Part shown: piece after piece, positions 1 through 8,520 of the stretch
Layout: every line of letters starts with the position of its first letter
Position numbering within the stretch: position 1 is the stretch's first letter
NCBI GenBank assembly: GCA_903896615.1
Contig: CAITYM010000030.1
Span: forward strand, 46,724-110,723
DNA length: 64,000 bases
Direction: 5' to 3'
DNA from: an uncultured Burkholderiales bacterium
Lineage (GTDB): Bacteria > Pseudomonadota > Gammaproteobacteria > Burkholderiales > Burkholderiaceae_C
Made by a program: the position numbers and the translations under genes
The notes under the pieces: generated by a model
Database searches by the model: none
Seen by the model: the letters and a program-made list of their open reading frames with translations, nothing else
Told to the model about the DNA's origin: nothing

Positions 1-1
1 G

Positions 2-1273
2 ACCTTCGTCGTGGCCGTATCCGGCGAAGCAATCGCAGCAGGCAAACTACCCAATCTTGTCCAAGATTTGGCGCTCATTCACAGCATGGGAGTGAACTTG
101 GTATTGGTTCACGGCTTTAGGCCTCAAGTGAATGAGCAATTACTAGCGAAGGGCCACATACCTAAATACTCTCACGGCATGAGAGTTACAGATGAGGTTG
201 CGCTGGACTGCGCCCAAGAGGCTGCAGGTCAACTGCGCTACGAAATCGAAGCGGCCTTTAGTCAAGGATTACCCAACACGCCCATGGCGGGGGCTACCAT
301 GAGGGTTATATCCGGTAACTTCCTTACCGCCCGCCCTGTAGGCATTTTGGACGGAGTCGATTTTATGAACTCCGGCCTCGTGCGAAAAGTTGATGTTAAA
401 GGCATTACCCAAACCCTCGCTGCAGGATCTCTCGTTTTAATGTCCCCTTTTGGTTTCTCTCCCACAGGTGAGGCCTTTAATCTTTCGATGGAAGAGGTTG
501 CCACATCCGTATCTATAGCTTTGCAAGCTGACAAACTCATCTTCGTCACCGAAGTGCCAGGTATTCGCATCAATCCATTCAGTATTGAAACTGAAGACAA
601 CCCAATTGATACCGAATTGCCATTGGACGCAGCAGAAAAGTTACTAAGCCAACTACCCCCTGCAACACATCCCCAAGATATTGGTTTTTACCTCCAACAC
701 TGTGTTAAAGCCTGTAAATCTGGCGTTGAACGAAGCCATATCTTGCCTTTTGCTGTAGACGGAGCTCTTTTATTAGAGATTTACATGCATGACGGCATCG
801 GCACCATGGTTGTGGATGAGAAATTAGAGAGCCTGCGCGAGGCAACTCACGAAGATGTGGGGGGCGTGCTTCAATTGATTGAACCCTTTGAGCGGGACGG
901 CACACTCGTTAAACGCGGTAGAAGCGAGATTGAACGCGATATTGAGCAGTACACAGTCATAGAACATGACGGAGTGATTTTCGGATGTGCCGCACTTTAT
1001 CCTTATCCAGAGCATAAAACAGCTGAAATGGCGGCGCTAACCGTCTCACCCCAGTCACAGTCTCAAGGAGACGGCGAGAAGCTTCTCAAACGAATTGAAG
1101 CACGAGCAAAGTCAATGGGGTTGGAGAGCATTTTCGTACTTACAACAAGGACTCAACACTGGTTTGTCAAGCGCGGATTTGTGATTGTGGATACAGAGTG
1201 GCTACCGCCTGCGCGCAATAAAAAATACAACTGGGACCGCAAAAGCATTGTGCTGGTCAAAAAGCTGGCATAA
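2..1273 (+). CDS. argA: N-acetylglutamate synthase, 5' end cut by window
   Basis: This enzyme acetylates glutamate with acetyl-CoA, the first step of arginine synthesis in the cytoplasm. The protein has the two-part layout of ArgA: an amino-acid-kinase-like domain over roughly the first 280 residues (it opens with TFVVAVSGEAIA, matching the first strand and glycine loop of that fold) and a C-terminal GNAT acetyltransferase domain from about residue 285 to the end. The reading frame is open to base 2 with no stop. The GTG at base 11 lies inside the conserved first strand, so the true start is upstream of the window and the gene is 5'-partial. It converges with dsbB, with only 18 bases between the stops. 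Confusion with argB is unlikely because of the GNAT domain. Confidence 0.93.
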   Translation, partial: TFVVAVSGEAIAAGKLPNLVQDLALIHSMGVNLVLVHGFRPQVNEQLLAKGHIPKYSHGMRVTDEVALDCAQEAAGQLRYEIEAAFSQGLPNTPMAGATMRVISGNFLTARPVGILDGVDFMNSGLVRKVDVKGITQTLAAGSLVLMSPFGFSPTGEAFNLSMEEVATSVSIALQADKLIFVTEVPGIRINPFSIETEDNPIDTELPLDAAEKLLSQLPPATHPQDIGFYLQHCVKACKSGVERSHILPFAVDGALLLEIYMHDGIGTMVVDEKLESLREATHEDVGGVLQLIEPFERDGTLVKRGRSEIERDIEQYTVIEHDGVIFGCAALYPYPEHKTAEMAALTVSPQSQSQGDGEKLLKRIEARAKSMGLESIFVLTTRTQHWFVKRGFVIVDTEWLPPARNKKYNWDRKSIVLVKKLA

Positions 1274-1291
1274 AACGCACTGCGTATAAGC

Positions 1292-1852
1292 TTAATTTGC
1301 GGTGATATTGCTCGAGTTTTTATATGCTTTTATCTGTAATATTGCGATATAGGTCAATATCAATATAAAACAAATATAAGACCAGTTTGCTATAGATCCG
1401 CCAAGGAACGTCCAGTCGACCACAGTGCAATCCCCACTGCCTTTGAAAATCATTGGGATTGCTCGTTTTAAGGGAAAATTCTCTATCATGCCGTATAGAT
1501 CTCTCCCACAACTCAAGGTCTCTGGGGGGAACCATTGAAGCCAACTTTGCCTTGCAGCTACAAAAGCTCCAAAAGCTGCGAGACACTGCGCCGTGACTGA
1601 GAACCCTAAAAGTACTCTAGGTCGGTTGATGAACCAACCTAAACCAGCACAAATGGCGATGAGTATGAGTGCATAACGCTGCACAATACACATTGGGCAA
1701 GGCTCTAGTCCCAGTGATTCTTGTAAATAAAGGCCAAATGCTAGCAAGGATGTGCACGCAATAAAGACAAATGCACTTGCAACGCGAGGTTTAAAAAACA
1801 AATCAAAAGACATAGAAGAGCCTAACTTGTAACGATTATGCGAAAATAACAT
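1292..1852 (-). CDS. dsbB: Disulfide bond formation protein B
   Basis: Inner-membrane quinone reductase that reoxidises periplasmic DsbA. Four hydrophobic segments are visible. The first redox pair is in [12 protein letters not shown] (Cys52 and Cys55) and the second periplasmic pair is Cys115 and Cys142 on the other loop, as in the family. A total of 186 residues is slightly long for DsbB. A second in-frame ATG (base 1813, giving MSFDLFF) would give 173 residues and is as plausible as the first. Neither start has a strong ribosome binding site. The gene is divergent from yggX and convergent with argA. No dsbA is seen nearby. Confidence 0.93.
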   Translation of the reverse strand: MLFSHNRYKLGSSMSFDLFFKPRVASAFVFIACTSLLAFGLYLQESLGLEPCPMCIVQRYALILIAICAGLGWFINRPRVLLGFSVTAQCLAAFGAFVAARQSWLQWFPPETLSCGRDLYGMIENFPLKRAIPMIFKGSGDCTVVDWTFLGGSIANWSYICFILILTYIAILQIKAYKNSSNITAN

Positions 1853-1928
1853 TATCTTCGCATCTCAACAAAAAATCACGGGCCAGATTTGGATGGCCCT
1901 GATTTCCAAGCTTAAGGATTATGATTTT

Positions 1929-2204
1929 ATGACTCGCATGGTAAATTGCATCAAACTAGGACACGAAGCAGAGGGGCTAGATTTACCCCCCTACCCAGGT
2001 GAACTCGGCAAAAAAATTTGGACAAGCGTGAGCAAACAAGCTTGGGCTGAGTGGTTAAAACAGCAAACGATGCTAGTCAACGAGAACCGACTGAACCTAG
2101 CAGACCTTCGCTCAAGGCAGTACCTGGCTAGGCAAATGGAGAAGCACTTCTTTGGTGAGGGTGCGGACAGCGTACAAGGATACGTTCCCCCACCAAACGC
2201 CTAA
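1929..2204 (+). CDS. yggX: YggX-family Fe(2+)-trafficking / oxidative damage protection protein
   Basis: Small cytoplasmic protein of the YggX family, linked in enterobacteria to protection of iron-sulfur clusters and iron trafficking. The 91-residue product starts [11 protein letters not shown] and contains the family blocks [18 protein letters not shown] and [13 protein letters not shown], with the conserved N-terminal Cys at residue 7. I chose ATG 1929 rather than the ATG at 1893: family members begin with this M(S/T)R motif, and an AAGGA sequence lies about 10 bases upstream. It is divergent from dsbB and followed 48 bases later by mnmC. Confidence 0.94.
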   Translation: MTRMVNCIKLGHEAEGLDLPPYPGELGKKIWTSVSKQAWAEWLKQQTMLVNENRLNLADLRSRQYLARQMEKHFFGEGADSVQGYVPPPNA

Positions 2205-2252
2205 TCTTGAGATCGCCTCGCAGCATCAAATTAATAGGTAATAGGCACTCTT

Positions 2253-4526
2253 TTGATTGTTCACCAACATGAGAGTCCCGTTGAGTGGGCGGATGAAGTT
2301 ACGCCTAAGAGCAAGTACTTCAACGACACTTACCGTTGCATCTTAAGAAATATAGAAAACCCTGAATTACCGGCTCGTGATTTAGGAGTTGTTAGAGGCA
2401 ATGAAGTGTACTTAAAAGGGACTGGTTTGTTAAACCCTCGACCCTTGTGGGCGGGCCAAGAACACTGGAGCGTATTAGAGACCGGATTTGGGCTTGGCTT
2501 AAATTTTCTTTGTACTTGGGCTCATTGGCTGAGCTTGCCTAGCCATTTAAGACCTAAACGCTTAAGCTTTGTCTCGGTAGAAAAGTACCCCGTTTCAATC
2601 AATGATTTGGTGCGTAGCGCTTCCCCTTGGCCTGAGCTATCGCGTTTGGCGCTTCAACTCAAGGAGCAATGGTTTGGTCTAGTGCCTGGATTTCATCACC
2701 TCAAATTTGAAGGCGGGGCTGTGACCCTCCTACTTTGTATGGGTGAAGTCCAAACTGCATTACACGATCTCCAGATGCGCGCAGACACAGTGTTCCTCGA
2801 TGGATTTAGTCCTGAAGTTAATCCTCAAATGTGGACTCACAAGATTTTGGGGCGAATCTCCCAACTCGCCAAACCGAGCGCTCAACTAGCCACGTGGTGC
2901 GTTTCTTCCACTGTGATCAAAAGCCTAGAAATACTCGGCTTTGAATGTCATAAAAAAACGGAACTATCCCTAAATTTAGAGCGCTTGGAGGCCACTTACA
3001 AGGCTTTCAAACCTAGGCGTCGACTTCAACTCCAACTTCACCCACATATTAAAAGCGTATTGATGCCGCTTAGCTCGGCACCCGCTCCAAGGCGATGTGC
3101 AGTGATTGGTGCTGGTTTGGCAGGGGCCTGCGCAGCCTACGCTATGGCTAAAAGGGGTTGGAGTGTCGCTGTGTTTGACACTGAGCCAGCCCCTGCGCAA
3201 GGGGCCTCAGGTGTTCCTGTTGGCATTTTTTCGACTCAGTTAAGCGCTGACGATAACGCAAGCTCAAAACTAAGCCGCGCTGGGGTCAGAGCGACTCATC
3301 AACTCTTAAAAGAAGTCATGCCCCGCAGTTTGGGCGAGCACTGGGATATCAGCGGCGTGCTTGAGATCACTCCGACCAACGTCACTGTGAATTCGTCGAT
3401 CAAAAGTGTCGGGGGAATATCAAAAAAACGTACCCCAGATCCAAGCTCCTTTGAGATATTTCAAACGAGTCAGGGACGTGATTGGTGCGAATTAGACCAA
3501 CGCCATACTGGCCATCAATTCTTGAAGGGGTCAACCCTTGATGCAACAAAGCATGCAGTCCTGCCTAACGTTTGGCACAAACGCGGTGGATGGGTAGATC
3601 CCTCGCAATTAATTGAGGCCATCCTTAAAACACAAGGAATAGAGTTTTACGGTCAAACGAAGATTACGAAGATTACCAAAATCAATCTACATAAAAACTC
3701 GAGCTCAAGGGTAGATGTTGATTGCACACAGTCCGCGGAGTTACGCGCCCCGCTTTGGACTCTAGAAGGACCAAGCACTACAAACCCGTTGGGTAATGAT
3801 CAACCTTTGTGCGTGAGTTTGCAAGACTTGAATGAAATGCGCTTTGAACAAGTCATCTTAACAAATGCAGCGGGTGTAGACACCCTGCTCTCGCCTTTGA
3901 TTAAGGGCTATGAGGAGCGTGCTTTGCTTGAGAGCACTTACGGTCAACTCTCATGGGGTGAGCTTCCAAACACTGCGTGCAAGGACTTGAATAACTTCCC
4001 CTTGAATGGTGAGGGTAGTTTTTTTGTACGCCCATCACAGGACAATAACTTAATGAGTCGTTGGTACGCAGGCTCTACTTTCGAGCGAATATCCCAGCAA
4101 ATTTCTTTTACAAACTCTACACTCCCCCACGGATCAAATACCTTAAAGCGCCATGCATTAAATTTACAAAAGCTCAAAGGACTTTATCCCAATGCCTGTG
4201 ATGCTGTACTTGAGCACTTAGGACAATCCAACCCAGGCGAAGTGGCTTTGGACAATCCAAGCTTGAAAGCCTGGAGTCAGTGGCGTTGCAATACACGTAA
4301 CCGTATCCCGTGGGCAGAGGATTTCTGCGGGCCGGGGTTAGACGAGTCATCAACTCAATCAGCTAAATCAACTAACTTAAAGGGCTTGAGCGTCTTGGCA
4401 GGGCTTGGATCTAAGGGTCTTGCTTTAGCGCCACTGTGTGCAGAAATATTGGCAGCCTCTATCCATTTAGAACCCGTGCCTATTGAGGGGCATTTACTGA
4501 AAAAAATCAGAAAATTTAATACTTAG
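2253..4526 (+). CDS. mnmC: Bifunctional tRNA mnm5s2U biosynthesis protein MnmC
   Basis: Two-domain enzyme completing 5-methylaminomethyl-2-thiouridine at the wobble position of certain tRNAs. The N-terminal half (to about residue 265) is the SAM-dependent methyltransferase MnmC2, with the SAM loop ETGFGLGLNF at 76-85. The C-terminal half is the FAD-dependent oxidoreductase MnmC1, with a Rossmann motif GAGLAGACAAYA near residue 285. At 757 residues it is somewhat longer than the E. coli protein, with inserts in the oxidase half. The start is TTG at 2253: an in-frame TAG at 2235 excludes earlier starts, and an AGG lies about 7 bases upstream. The stop codon lies inside a perfect 25-base palindrome. 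Confidence 0.95.
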   Translation: MIVHQHESPVEWADEVTPKSKYFNDTYRCILRNIENPELPARDLGVVRGNEVYLKGTGLLNPRPLWAGQEHWSVLETGFGLGLNFLCTWAHWLSLPSHLRPKRLSFVSVEKYPVSINDLVRSASPWPELSRLALQLKEQWFGLVPGFHHLKFEGGAVTLLLCMGEVQTALHDLQMRADTVFLDGFSPEVNPQMWTHKILGRISQLAKPSAQLATWCVSSTVIKSLEILGFECHKKTELSLNLERLEATYKAFKPRRRLQLQLHPHIKSVLMPLSSAPAPRRCAVIGAGLAGACAAYAMAKRGWSVAVFDTEPAPAQGASGVPVGIFSTQLSADDNASSKLSRAGVRATHQLLKEVMPRSLGEHWDISGVLEITPTNVTVNSSIKSVGGISKKRTPDPSSFEIFQTSQGRDWCELDQRHTGHQFLKGSTLDATKHAVLPNVWHKRGGWVDPSQLIEAILKTQGIEFYGQTKITKITKINLHKNSSSRVDVDCTQSAELRAPLWTLEGPSTTNPLGNDQPLCVSLQDLNEMRFEQVILTNAAGVDTLLSPLIKGYEERALLESTYGQLSWGELPNTACKDLNNFPLNGEGSFFVRPSQDNNLMSRWYAGSTFERISQQISFTNSTLPHGSNTLKRHALNLQKLKGLYPNACDAVLEHLGQSNPGEVALDNPSLKAWSQWRCNTRNRIPWAEDFCGPGLDESSTQSAKSTNLKGLSVLAGLGSKGLALAPLCAEILAASIHLEPVPIEGHLLKKIRKFNT

Positions 4527-4538
4527 TAAGTATTAAAT
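4514..4538. repeat. Perfect 12+1+12 palindrome across the mnmC stop codon
   Basis: ATTTAATACTTA (4514-4525) is followed by one G and then by its exact reverse complement TAAGTATTAAAT (4527-4538). The TAG stop of mnmC (4524-4526) is at the centre. There is no T-run directly after it, so it is not a textbook terminator. It may be a weak terminator, an RNA 3'-end stabiliser or a binding site. Confidence 0.7.
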
Positions 4539-4571
4539 GCATATATTCCTAAAAGTCATATATCTAAAACT

Positions 4572-4615
4572 AATTGATATTTTGATTTTATATATCAAAA
4601 GGCTATAGTAGCGGC
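4572..4615 (+). promoter_or_regulatory. Candidate promoter of the sulfur assimilation operon, inside inverted repeats
   Basis: A TATAGT box (4604-4609) lies 16 bases after TTGATT (4582-4587), giving 5 of 6 and 4 of 6 matches to sigma-70 boxes. The -35 region lies within overlapping inverted repeats: TTGATAT (4574-4580) with ATATCAA (4592-4598), and TTTTGAT (4580-4586) with ATCAAAA (4594-4600). The predicted transcription start falls on or next to the ATG at 4616, so the message could be leaderless. An operator for a CysB-type regulator is possible, but no consensus supports it. Confidence 0.4.
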
Positions 4616-5407
4616 ATGGAAAATATTGCTTTTATCGTAGCGGGTTTCACCGTGGGGACCATTGTGGGTTTAACCGGGGTTGGGGGAGGCTCCCTCATGA
4701 CGCCGCTGTTGATTTTTGGATTCGGTATTCAACCTGCTTTAGCAGTGGGAACCGATTTGCTCTTTGCGGCAGGAACCAAATTTGGTGGATTGATTCATTT
4801 AACTCGTCGCAAATTAGTGCCTTGGAGGGTTGTCTTAACACTTTGCGCTGGCAGCATTCCTGCATCCCTAGTGACTATCGCGGTTTTGCACGAAGTCGGC
4901 TCGCAGTCCAAGACTGTTCAACATCTGATGAGCGTAACTTTGGGAGCGGCACTTTTATTGACAGCGGCTGCGACTTTGTACAAAGTCATCAGGGGATCAA
5001 AATTATCCCCCCCTACAGAGGAGGATAATGCGGAGCTCAGCCAAAAACCAAAACACATTGCTTACCCCATTGTTTTTGGAGCTTTGATTGGGGTTTTGGT
5101 CACACTGACTTCAGTGGGGGCTGGGGCTATAGGCGTTACAGTTTTGCTAATTTTGTATCCGTTACTCCCCTTGCAACGGATTGTGGCGAGCGATATTGCC
5201 TATGCCGTGCCGCTTACCTTAGTTGCAGGGCTTGGACACGCGTCACTGGGCACTGTGAATTGGCAAATGCTTGGTTTGCTTTTGTGCGGATCAATTCCCG
5301 GAATCTGGTTGGGTTCTTTAGTAGTTGCAAAAGCACCCGAAAGATTTATTCGTTTTGCACTCTCCATTCTTCTTACTTGGGCGGGAAGCCGCCTGGTGCT
5401 CAATTAA
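4616..5407 (+). CDS. TauE/SafE-family membrane transporter, probable sulfite exporter
   Basis: Polytopic inner-membrane protein of the TauE/SafE (DUF81) family, implicated in export of sulfite or sulfonate-derived anions. The 263 residues hold about eight hydrophobic segments and the repeated glycine-rich motifs of the family: GLTGVGGGSLMTPLL near the N-terminus and a second SVGAGAIGVT motif in the middle, marking the internal duplication. It is the first gene of the sulfate assimilation run and ends 7 bases before the sulfite reductase start, so a role in relieving sulfite build-up is a reasonable inference. No Shine-Dalgarno precedes the ATG, consistent with the leaderless possibility. Substrate specificity cannot be read from the sequence. 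Confidence 0.88.
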   Translation: MENIAFIVAGFTVGTIVGLTGVGGGSLMTPLLIFGFGIQPALAVGTDLLFAAGTKFGGLIHLTRRKLVPWRVVLTLCAGSIPASLVTIAVLHEVGSQSKTVQHLMSVTLGAALLLTAAATLYKVIRGSKLSPPTEEDNAELSQKPKHIAYPIVFGALIGVLVTLTSVGAGAIGVTVLLILYPLLPLQRIVASDIAYAVPLTLVAGLGHASLGTVNWQMLGLLLCGSIPGIWLGSLVVAKAPERFIRFALSILLTWAGSRLVLN

Positions 5408-5414
5408 AAATATC

Positions 5415-7211
5415 ATGTATCAGTACACCTCTTTTGACCGCGAATTTATTAAAGACCGAGCTCTACAGTTCAGAGACCAATTAGTGCGCTATCAAAATGG
5501 CAATCTCAGTGAGGATGAGTTCAAGCCCTTGCGACTCCAAAACGGCTGGTATGTTCAGCGCTACGCGCCTATGCTTAGGGTCGCAGTTCCTTACGGCGAA
5601 CTAAGCTCAGCTCAACTTAGAGTACTAGCCACCATCGCTCGCGAGTTTGATAAACCCACAGACCAACTCTTGGCCGAAGCGCAATCCAAACAAGACTTGA
5701 TTGGTTCGACTCCAGGACCAAGACTTGTTAAAGGGGTCGCTCATTTCACAACTCGCCAAAATGTCCAGTACAACTGGATCCCTCTTGATAAAAGCGCTGA
5801 TGTAATGGATTTGCTTGCGAGTGTTGACATGCACGGCATCCAAACCAGTGGTAACTGCATTCGCAACATCACCAGCGATGAGCGCGCTGGCATTGCTCAA
5901 GATGAAATAGCCGATCCAAGACCTTATGCAGAAATACTTAGGCAGTGGAGCACGTTGCACCCTGAGTTTGCATATCTGCCAAGAAAGTTCAAAATTGCAA
6001 TTACCGGCTCCACCGAAGACCGGGCAGCAACTGCTTGGCATGATGTCGGTCTGCACCTTTATAAAAATGCTACAGGCGAACTTGGTTTCAAAGTGTTGGT
6101 TGGCGGTGGTATGGGTAGAACACCCCTCATTGCGCCCGTTCTTAAAGAATTTTTGCCTGCCAATGAAATCATTAATTACATTGAGGCGGTGGTTCGCATT
6201 TTTAATCGCTGGGGTAGAAGAGACAACATCTACAAAGCTCGCATAAAGATCTTAGTAAAGGCCGAACAAGAGCGTTTTACAAAAGAAGTAGATGCTGAGT
6301 TTGATCGCATTCACAAGGAGGACCGCGCGCCTCACACCATTACAAGCCGCGAGTTAGAGCGTGTTCGTGCCATGTTTGAAGTACCCCATAAGGTCACAAT
6401 TCAACCAAAATCTGAAACGCTCAATGCAACCAAACCCGCATATGACCAAACTGTAAGTCCCGAGCACAGGGCCGCGTACACAAGATGGTTAGATCAAAAC
6501 GTTGCCCCCCATCGGTTGGTAGATTACAGAATTGTGACCCTTTCTTTTAAACGGCCCGGTCAAGCGCCGGGGGACGCAACTGCAACTCAGCTTGAGCAAG
6601 CAGCAAAGATTTGCGATGACTTCTCGTGCTCTGAGGTGCGTGTAACTCACGCCCAAAACTTGGTCCTCCCGTGGGTCCATGAGAGTGATCTATATGCACT
6701 TTGGCTTGCAGCCAAAGCGGCTGGCTTTGCACAACCTAACATTGGTTTGATCTCTGACATGATTGCATGCCCTGGGGGAGATTACTGTGCACTTGCCAAT
6801 GCAAGGTCCATACCTGTTGCAGACTCAATCACGCAACGTTTCACTGACCTGGACGAAATATTAGACATAGGACCGGTAGATCTGCATATCAGCGGATGTA
6901 TCAACTCCTGCGGGCACCACCACAGTGGTCACATCGGTGTCTTAGGTGTGGATAAAGACGGTCAAGAGTGGTACCAAGTAACACTGGGCGGAAGTGATGG
7001 CAGCGCACTCGGTGGAGCCCCCACGCCGGGTCGTGTAGTTGGACCATCCTTTTCATCTGAAGAAGTGGTGGGTGTAATTGAAGAAGTTCTCGCGCACTAC
7101 ACGGCGCACCGCATTTCCAAAGAGCCGTTCATTGAAACGCTCAAAAGAGTGGGCTTTGAGTCTTTTAAAGCAGTTGCAAACGCCGCTCGACTTGATCGCC
7201 AAGGCAGTTGA
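5415..7211 (+). CDS. cysI: Nitrite/sulfite reductase, siroheme-4Fe4S subunit
   Basis: Hemoprotein performing the six-electron reduction of sulfite to sulfide (or nitrite to ammonia). The 598-residue protein has the duplicated ferredoxin-like and siroheme domains. The Fe-S/siroheme cysteines are in CPGGDYC (about residue 452) and GCINSCGHHHSG (about 495-499), and the TSGNCIRNI motif is in the N-terminal half. I chose ATG 5415 (MYQYTSFDREF) because the frame further upstream is inside the exporter gene. Its position before DUF934, cysH and cysDN makes sulfite the likely substrate, so the symbol is by role. No CysJ flavoprotein is nearby, and the electron donor is unknown; ferredoxin is possible, as fdxA lies downstream. 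Confidence 0.93.
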   Translation: MYQYTSFDREFIKDRALQFRDQLVRYQNGNLSEDEFKPLRLQNGWYVQRYAPMLRVAVPYGELSSAQLRVLATIAREFDKPTDQLLAEAQSKQDLIGSTPGPRLVKGVAHFTTRQNVQYNWIPLDKSADVMDLLASVDMHGIQTSGNCIRNITSDERAGIAQDEIADPRPYAEILRQWSTLHPEFAYLPRKFKIAITGSTEDRAATAWHDVGLHLYKNATGELGFKVLVGGGMGRTPLIAPVLKEFLPANEIINYIEAVVRIFNRWGRRDNIYKARIKILVKAEQERFTKEVDAEFDRIHKEDRAPHTITSRELERVRAMFEVPHKVTIQPKSETLNATKPAYDQTVSPEHRAAYTRWLDQNVAPHRLVDYRIVTLSFKRPGQAPGDATATQLEQAAKICDDFSCSEVRVTHAQNLVLPWVHESDLYALWLAAKAAGFAQPNIGLISDMIACPGGDYCALANARSIPVADSITQRFTDLDEILDIGPVDLHISGCINSCGHHHSGHIGVLGVDKDGQEWYQVTLGGSDGSALGGAPTPGRVVGPSFSSEEVVGVIEEVLAHYTAHRISKEPFIETLKRVGFESFKAVANAARLDRQGS

Positions 7212-7290
7212 GCGCAGCGAGAAGAATAAGCACAGCGAGTCAATAACAAATTAAATTTTCATCCATTTCTTATCTCAGTGTGTTTTTTAT

Positions 7291-7671
7291 ATGAAACTTA
7301 ACTTATTTCACGCTCCCCAGGAGAAACCAATAACCTTACCTTCTGGTGTATTGGAACTAAGCAATGATGTTGATCCACTAGAAATATCACTTGAGGGCGT
7401 CAAATCGATCCGCCTGCATTTTCCAAAATTCACGGACGGTCGAGCTTTCAGTCAAGCCGTAATGCTTAGAAACCGCAGATCCTTTGAGGGAGATCTATGC
7501 GCGACAGGTGACGTACTGATTGATCAATTAATTCAAATTGCTCGCACTGGTTTTACGAGTGCAGAGCTAAGAGCGGATCAAGACATTGAACACGGAATCC
7601 GTCTGCTCAATCATTTCAAAGGGTTCTACCAAGGCGATGCTATAAACCCTACCCCCGCCTTTGCCCGGTAA
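7291..7671 (+). CDS. DUF934 family protein of the sulfur assimilation operon
   Basis: A 126-residue soluble protein of the DUF934 family, regularly found between the sulfite reductase and cysH in proteobacterial sulfate assimilation operons. Its biochemical role is not established, although a part in sulfite reduction or its electron supply is suspected from context. Typical blocks are visible: KSIRLHFPKFTDGRAFSQAVMLR in pieces, GDLCATGDVLIDQ, and a C-terminal FKGFYQGD. No cofactor motif is visible. The start has no Shine-Dalgarno. The stop codon sits in a small hairpin that ends just before cysH. Confidence 0.88.
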   Translation: MKLNLFHAPQEKPITLPSGVLELSNDVDPLEISLEGVKSIRLHFPKFTDGRAFSQAVMLRNRRSFEGDLCATGDVLIDQLIQIARTGFTSAELRADQDIEHGIRLLNHFKGFYQGDAINPTPAFAR

Positions 7672-7680
7672 TTGCCGGGC
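7663..7680 (+). promoter_or_regulatory. Hairpin between DUF934 stop and cysH start
   Basis: GCCCGG (7663-7668) and CCGGGC (7675-7680) form a 6-base-pair GC stem with a TAATTG loop that contains the DUF934 stop. The stem ends two bases before the proposed cysH ATG at 7683 and occupies the usual ribosome binding position. It may couple or limit cysH translation. If cysH instead starts at ATG 7734, the hairpin is simply intergenic. Confidence 0.4.
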
Positions 7681-7682
7681 CA

Positions 7683-8474
7683 ATGCACCCATTGCCAGTT
7701 TCTCAAATAAATGCATTGATCCAAGACTCACGTATGTTACACAAGCCCCCCCCAAAAGCCAGCGAAGTTCACAATAAACCAAGTGAAAACTTTGCTGAAA
7801 AATTAGATCAAACAAAAGATCTTCTCAAACAAGCTGCGAGCCAGTTCAGCCCCTGCATTCAAGCGTCCAGTTTAGGCGCTGAGGATATGGTTATCACTGA
7901 ATTGATTCATCAACTTGACCTCGCGGTCAATATCTTTGTGCTGGATACGGGTGCATTGCACACTGAAACACTATCCCTTTTGGAGCGAGTGCAAGCGCGC
8001 GCATCCAACCGCTCACAGGTACTTGTTTATAAGCCAGAACTCTCAAGCGTGATTTCTTTTATACGCCGTGAGGGTCAAGATGCAATGTACAAGTCACAAC
8101 CACTCAGAAAAGAGTGCTGCCAAATTCGCAAGCTAGAGCCTTTATCTCGCGCGCTATCTGGCCAAAAGGCATGGATTACGGGCTTGCGTGCAGAGCAGTC
8201 CAATAACCGAGCACAAATGCAGTGGACTGAGGAGGACTTTCAGGGGGGCAAACCCATCACAAAGTTTAATCCACTCATGCATTGGAGCTGGGGGGATGTG
8301 TGGCATTTTCTGTCTGAAAACAGTGTTGACTACAACCCCCTTCACGATCAGTTTTATCCCAGCATTGGCTGCGCGCCTTGTACGCGTGCAATCAGTTTGG
8401 GTGAAGACTTTAGGGCAGGCCGCTGGTGGTGGGAGGATGCTTCGGCAAAAGAATGTGGTCTTCACCAAAAATAA
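7683..8474 (+). CDS. cysH: Adenylyl-sulfate (APS) reductase, Fe-S type
   Basis: Thioredoxin-dependent reductase producing sulfite from APS (possibly also PAPS). The 263-residue protein has a PP-loop-type nucleotide domain (QASSLGAEDMV) and the catalytic ECGLH near the C-terminus (Cys258). It also has the four cysteines KECC (145-146) and CAPC (230-233), which bind a 4Fe-4S cluster and mark the APS-reducing type. This agrees with the absence of an APS kinase gene next to cysDN. The ATG at 7683 gives a longer N-terminus than usual, and the in-frame ATG at 7734 is an alternative. The gene follows DUF934 by 11 bases. Confidence 0.94.
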   Translation: MHPLPVSQINALIQDSRMLHKPPPKASEVHNKPSENFAEKLDQTKDLLKQAASQFSPCIQASSLGAEDMVITELIHQLDLAVNIFVLDTGALHTETLSLLERVQARASNRSQVLVYKPELSSVISFIRREGQDAMYKSQPLRKECCQIRKLEPLSRALSGQKAWITGLRAEQSNNRAQMQWTEEDFQGGKPITKFNPLMHWSWGDVWHFLSENSVDYNPLHDQFYPSIGCAPCTRAISLGEDFRAGRWWWEDASAKECGLHQK

Positions 8475-8520
8475 AAACGCTCACAAATTTTTCAATTCTC
8501 ATTTTTCTGAATTTAATCCC

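Noticed and set aside
5625..6056. 143-codon minus-strand frame inside the sulfite reductase gene
   Set aside because: Antisense shadow of a conserved gene; no recognisable features.
8188..8520. Extended N-terminus of CysD reaching back into cysH
   Set aside because: The in-frame extension overlaps cysH in another frame and has no CysD homology; the ATG at 8521 gives the normal length.
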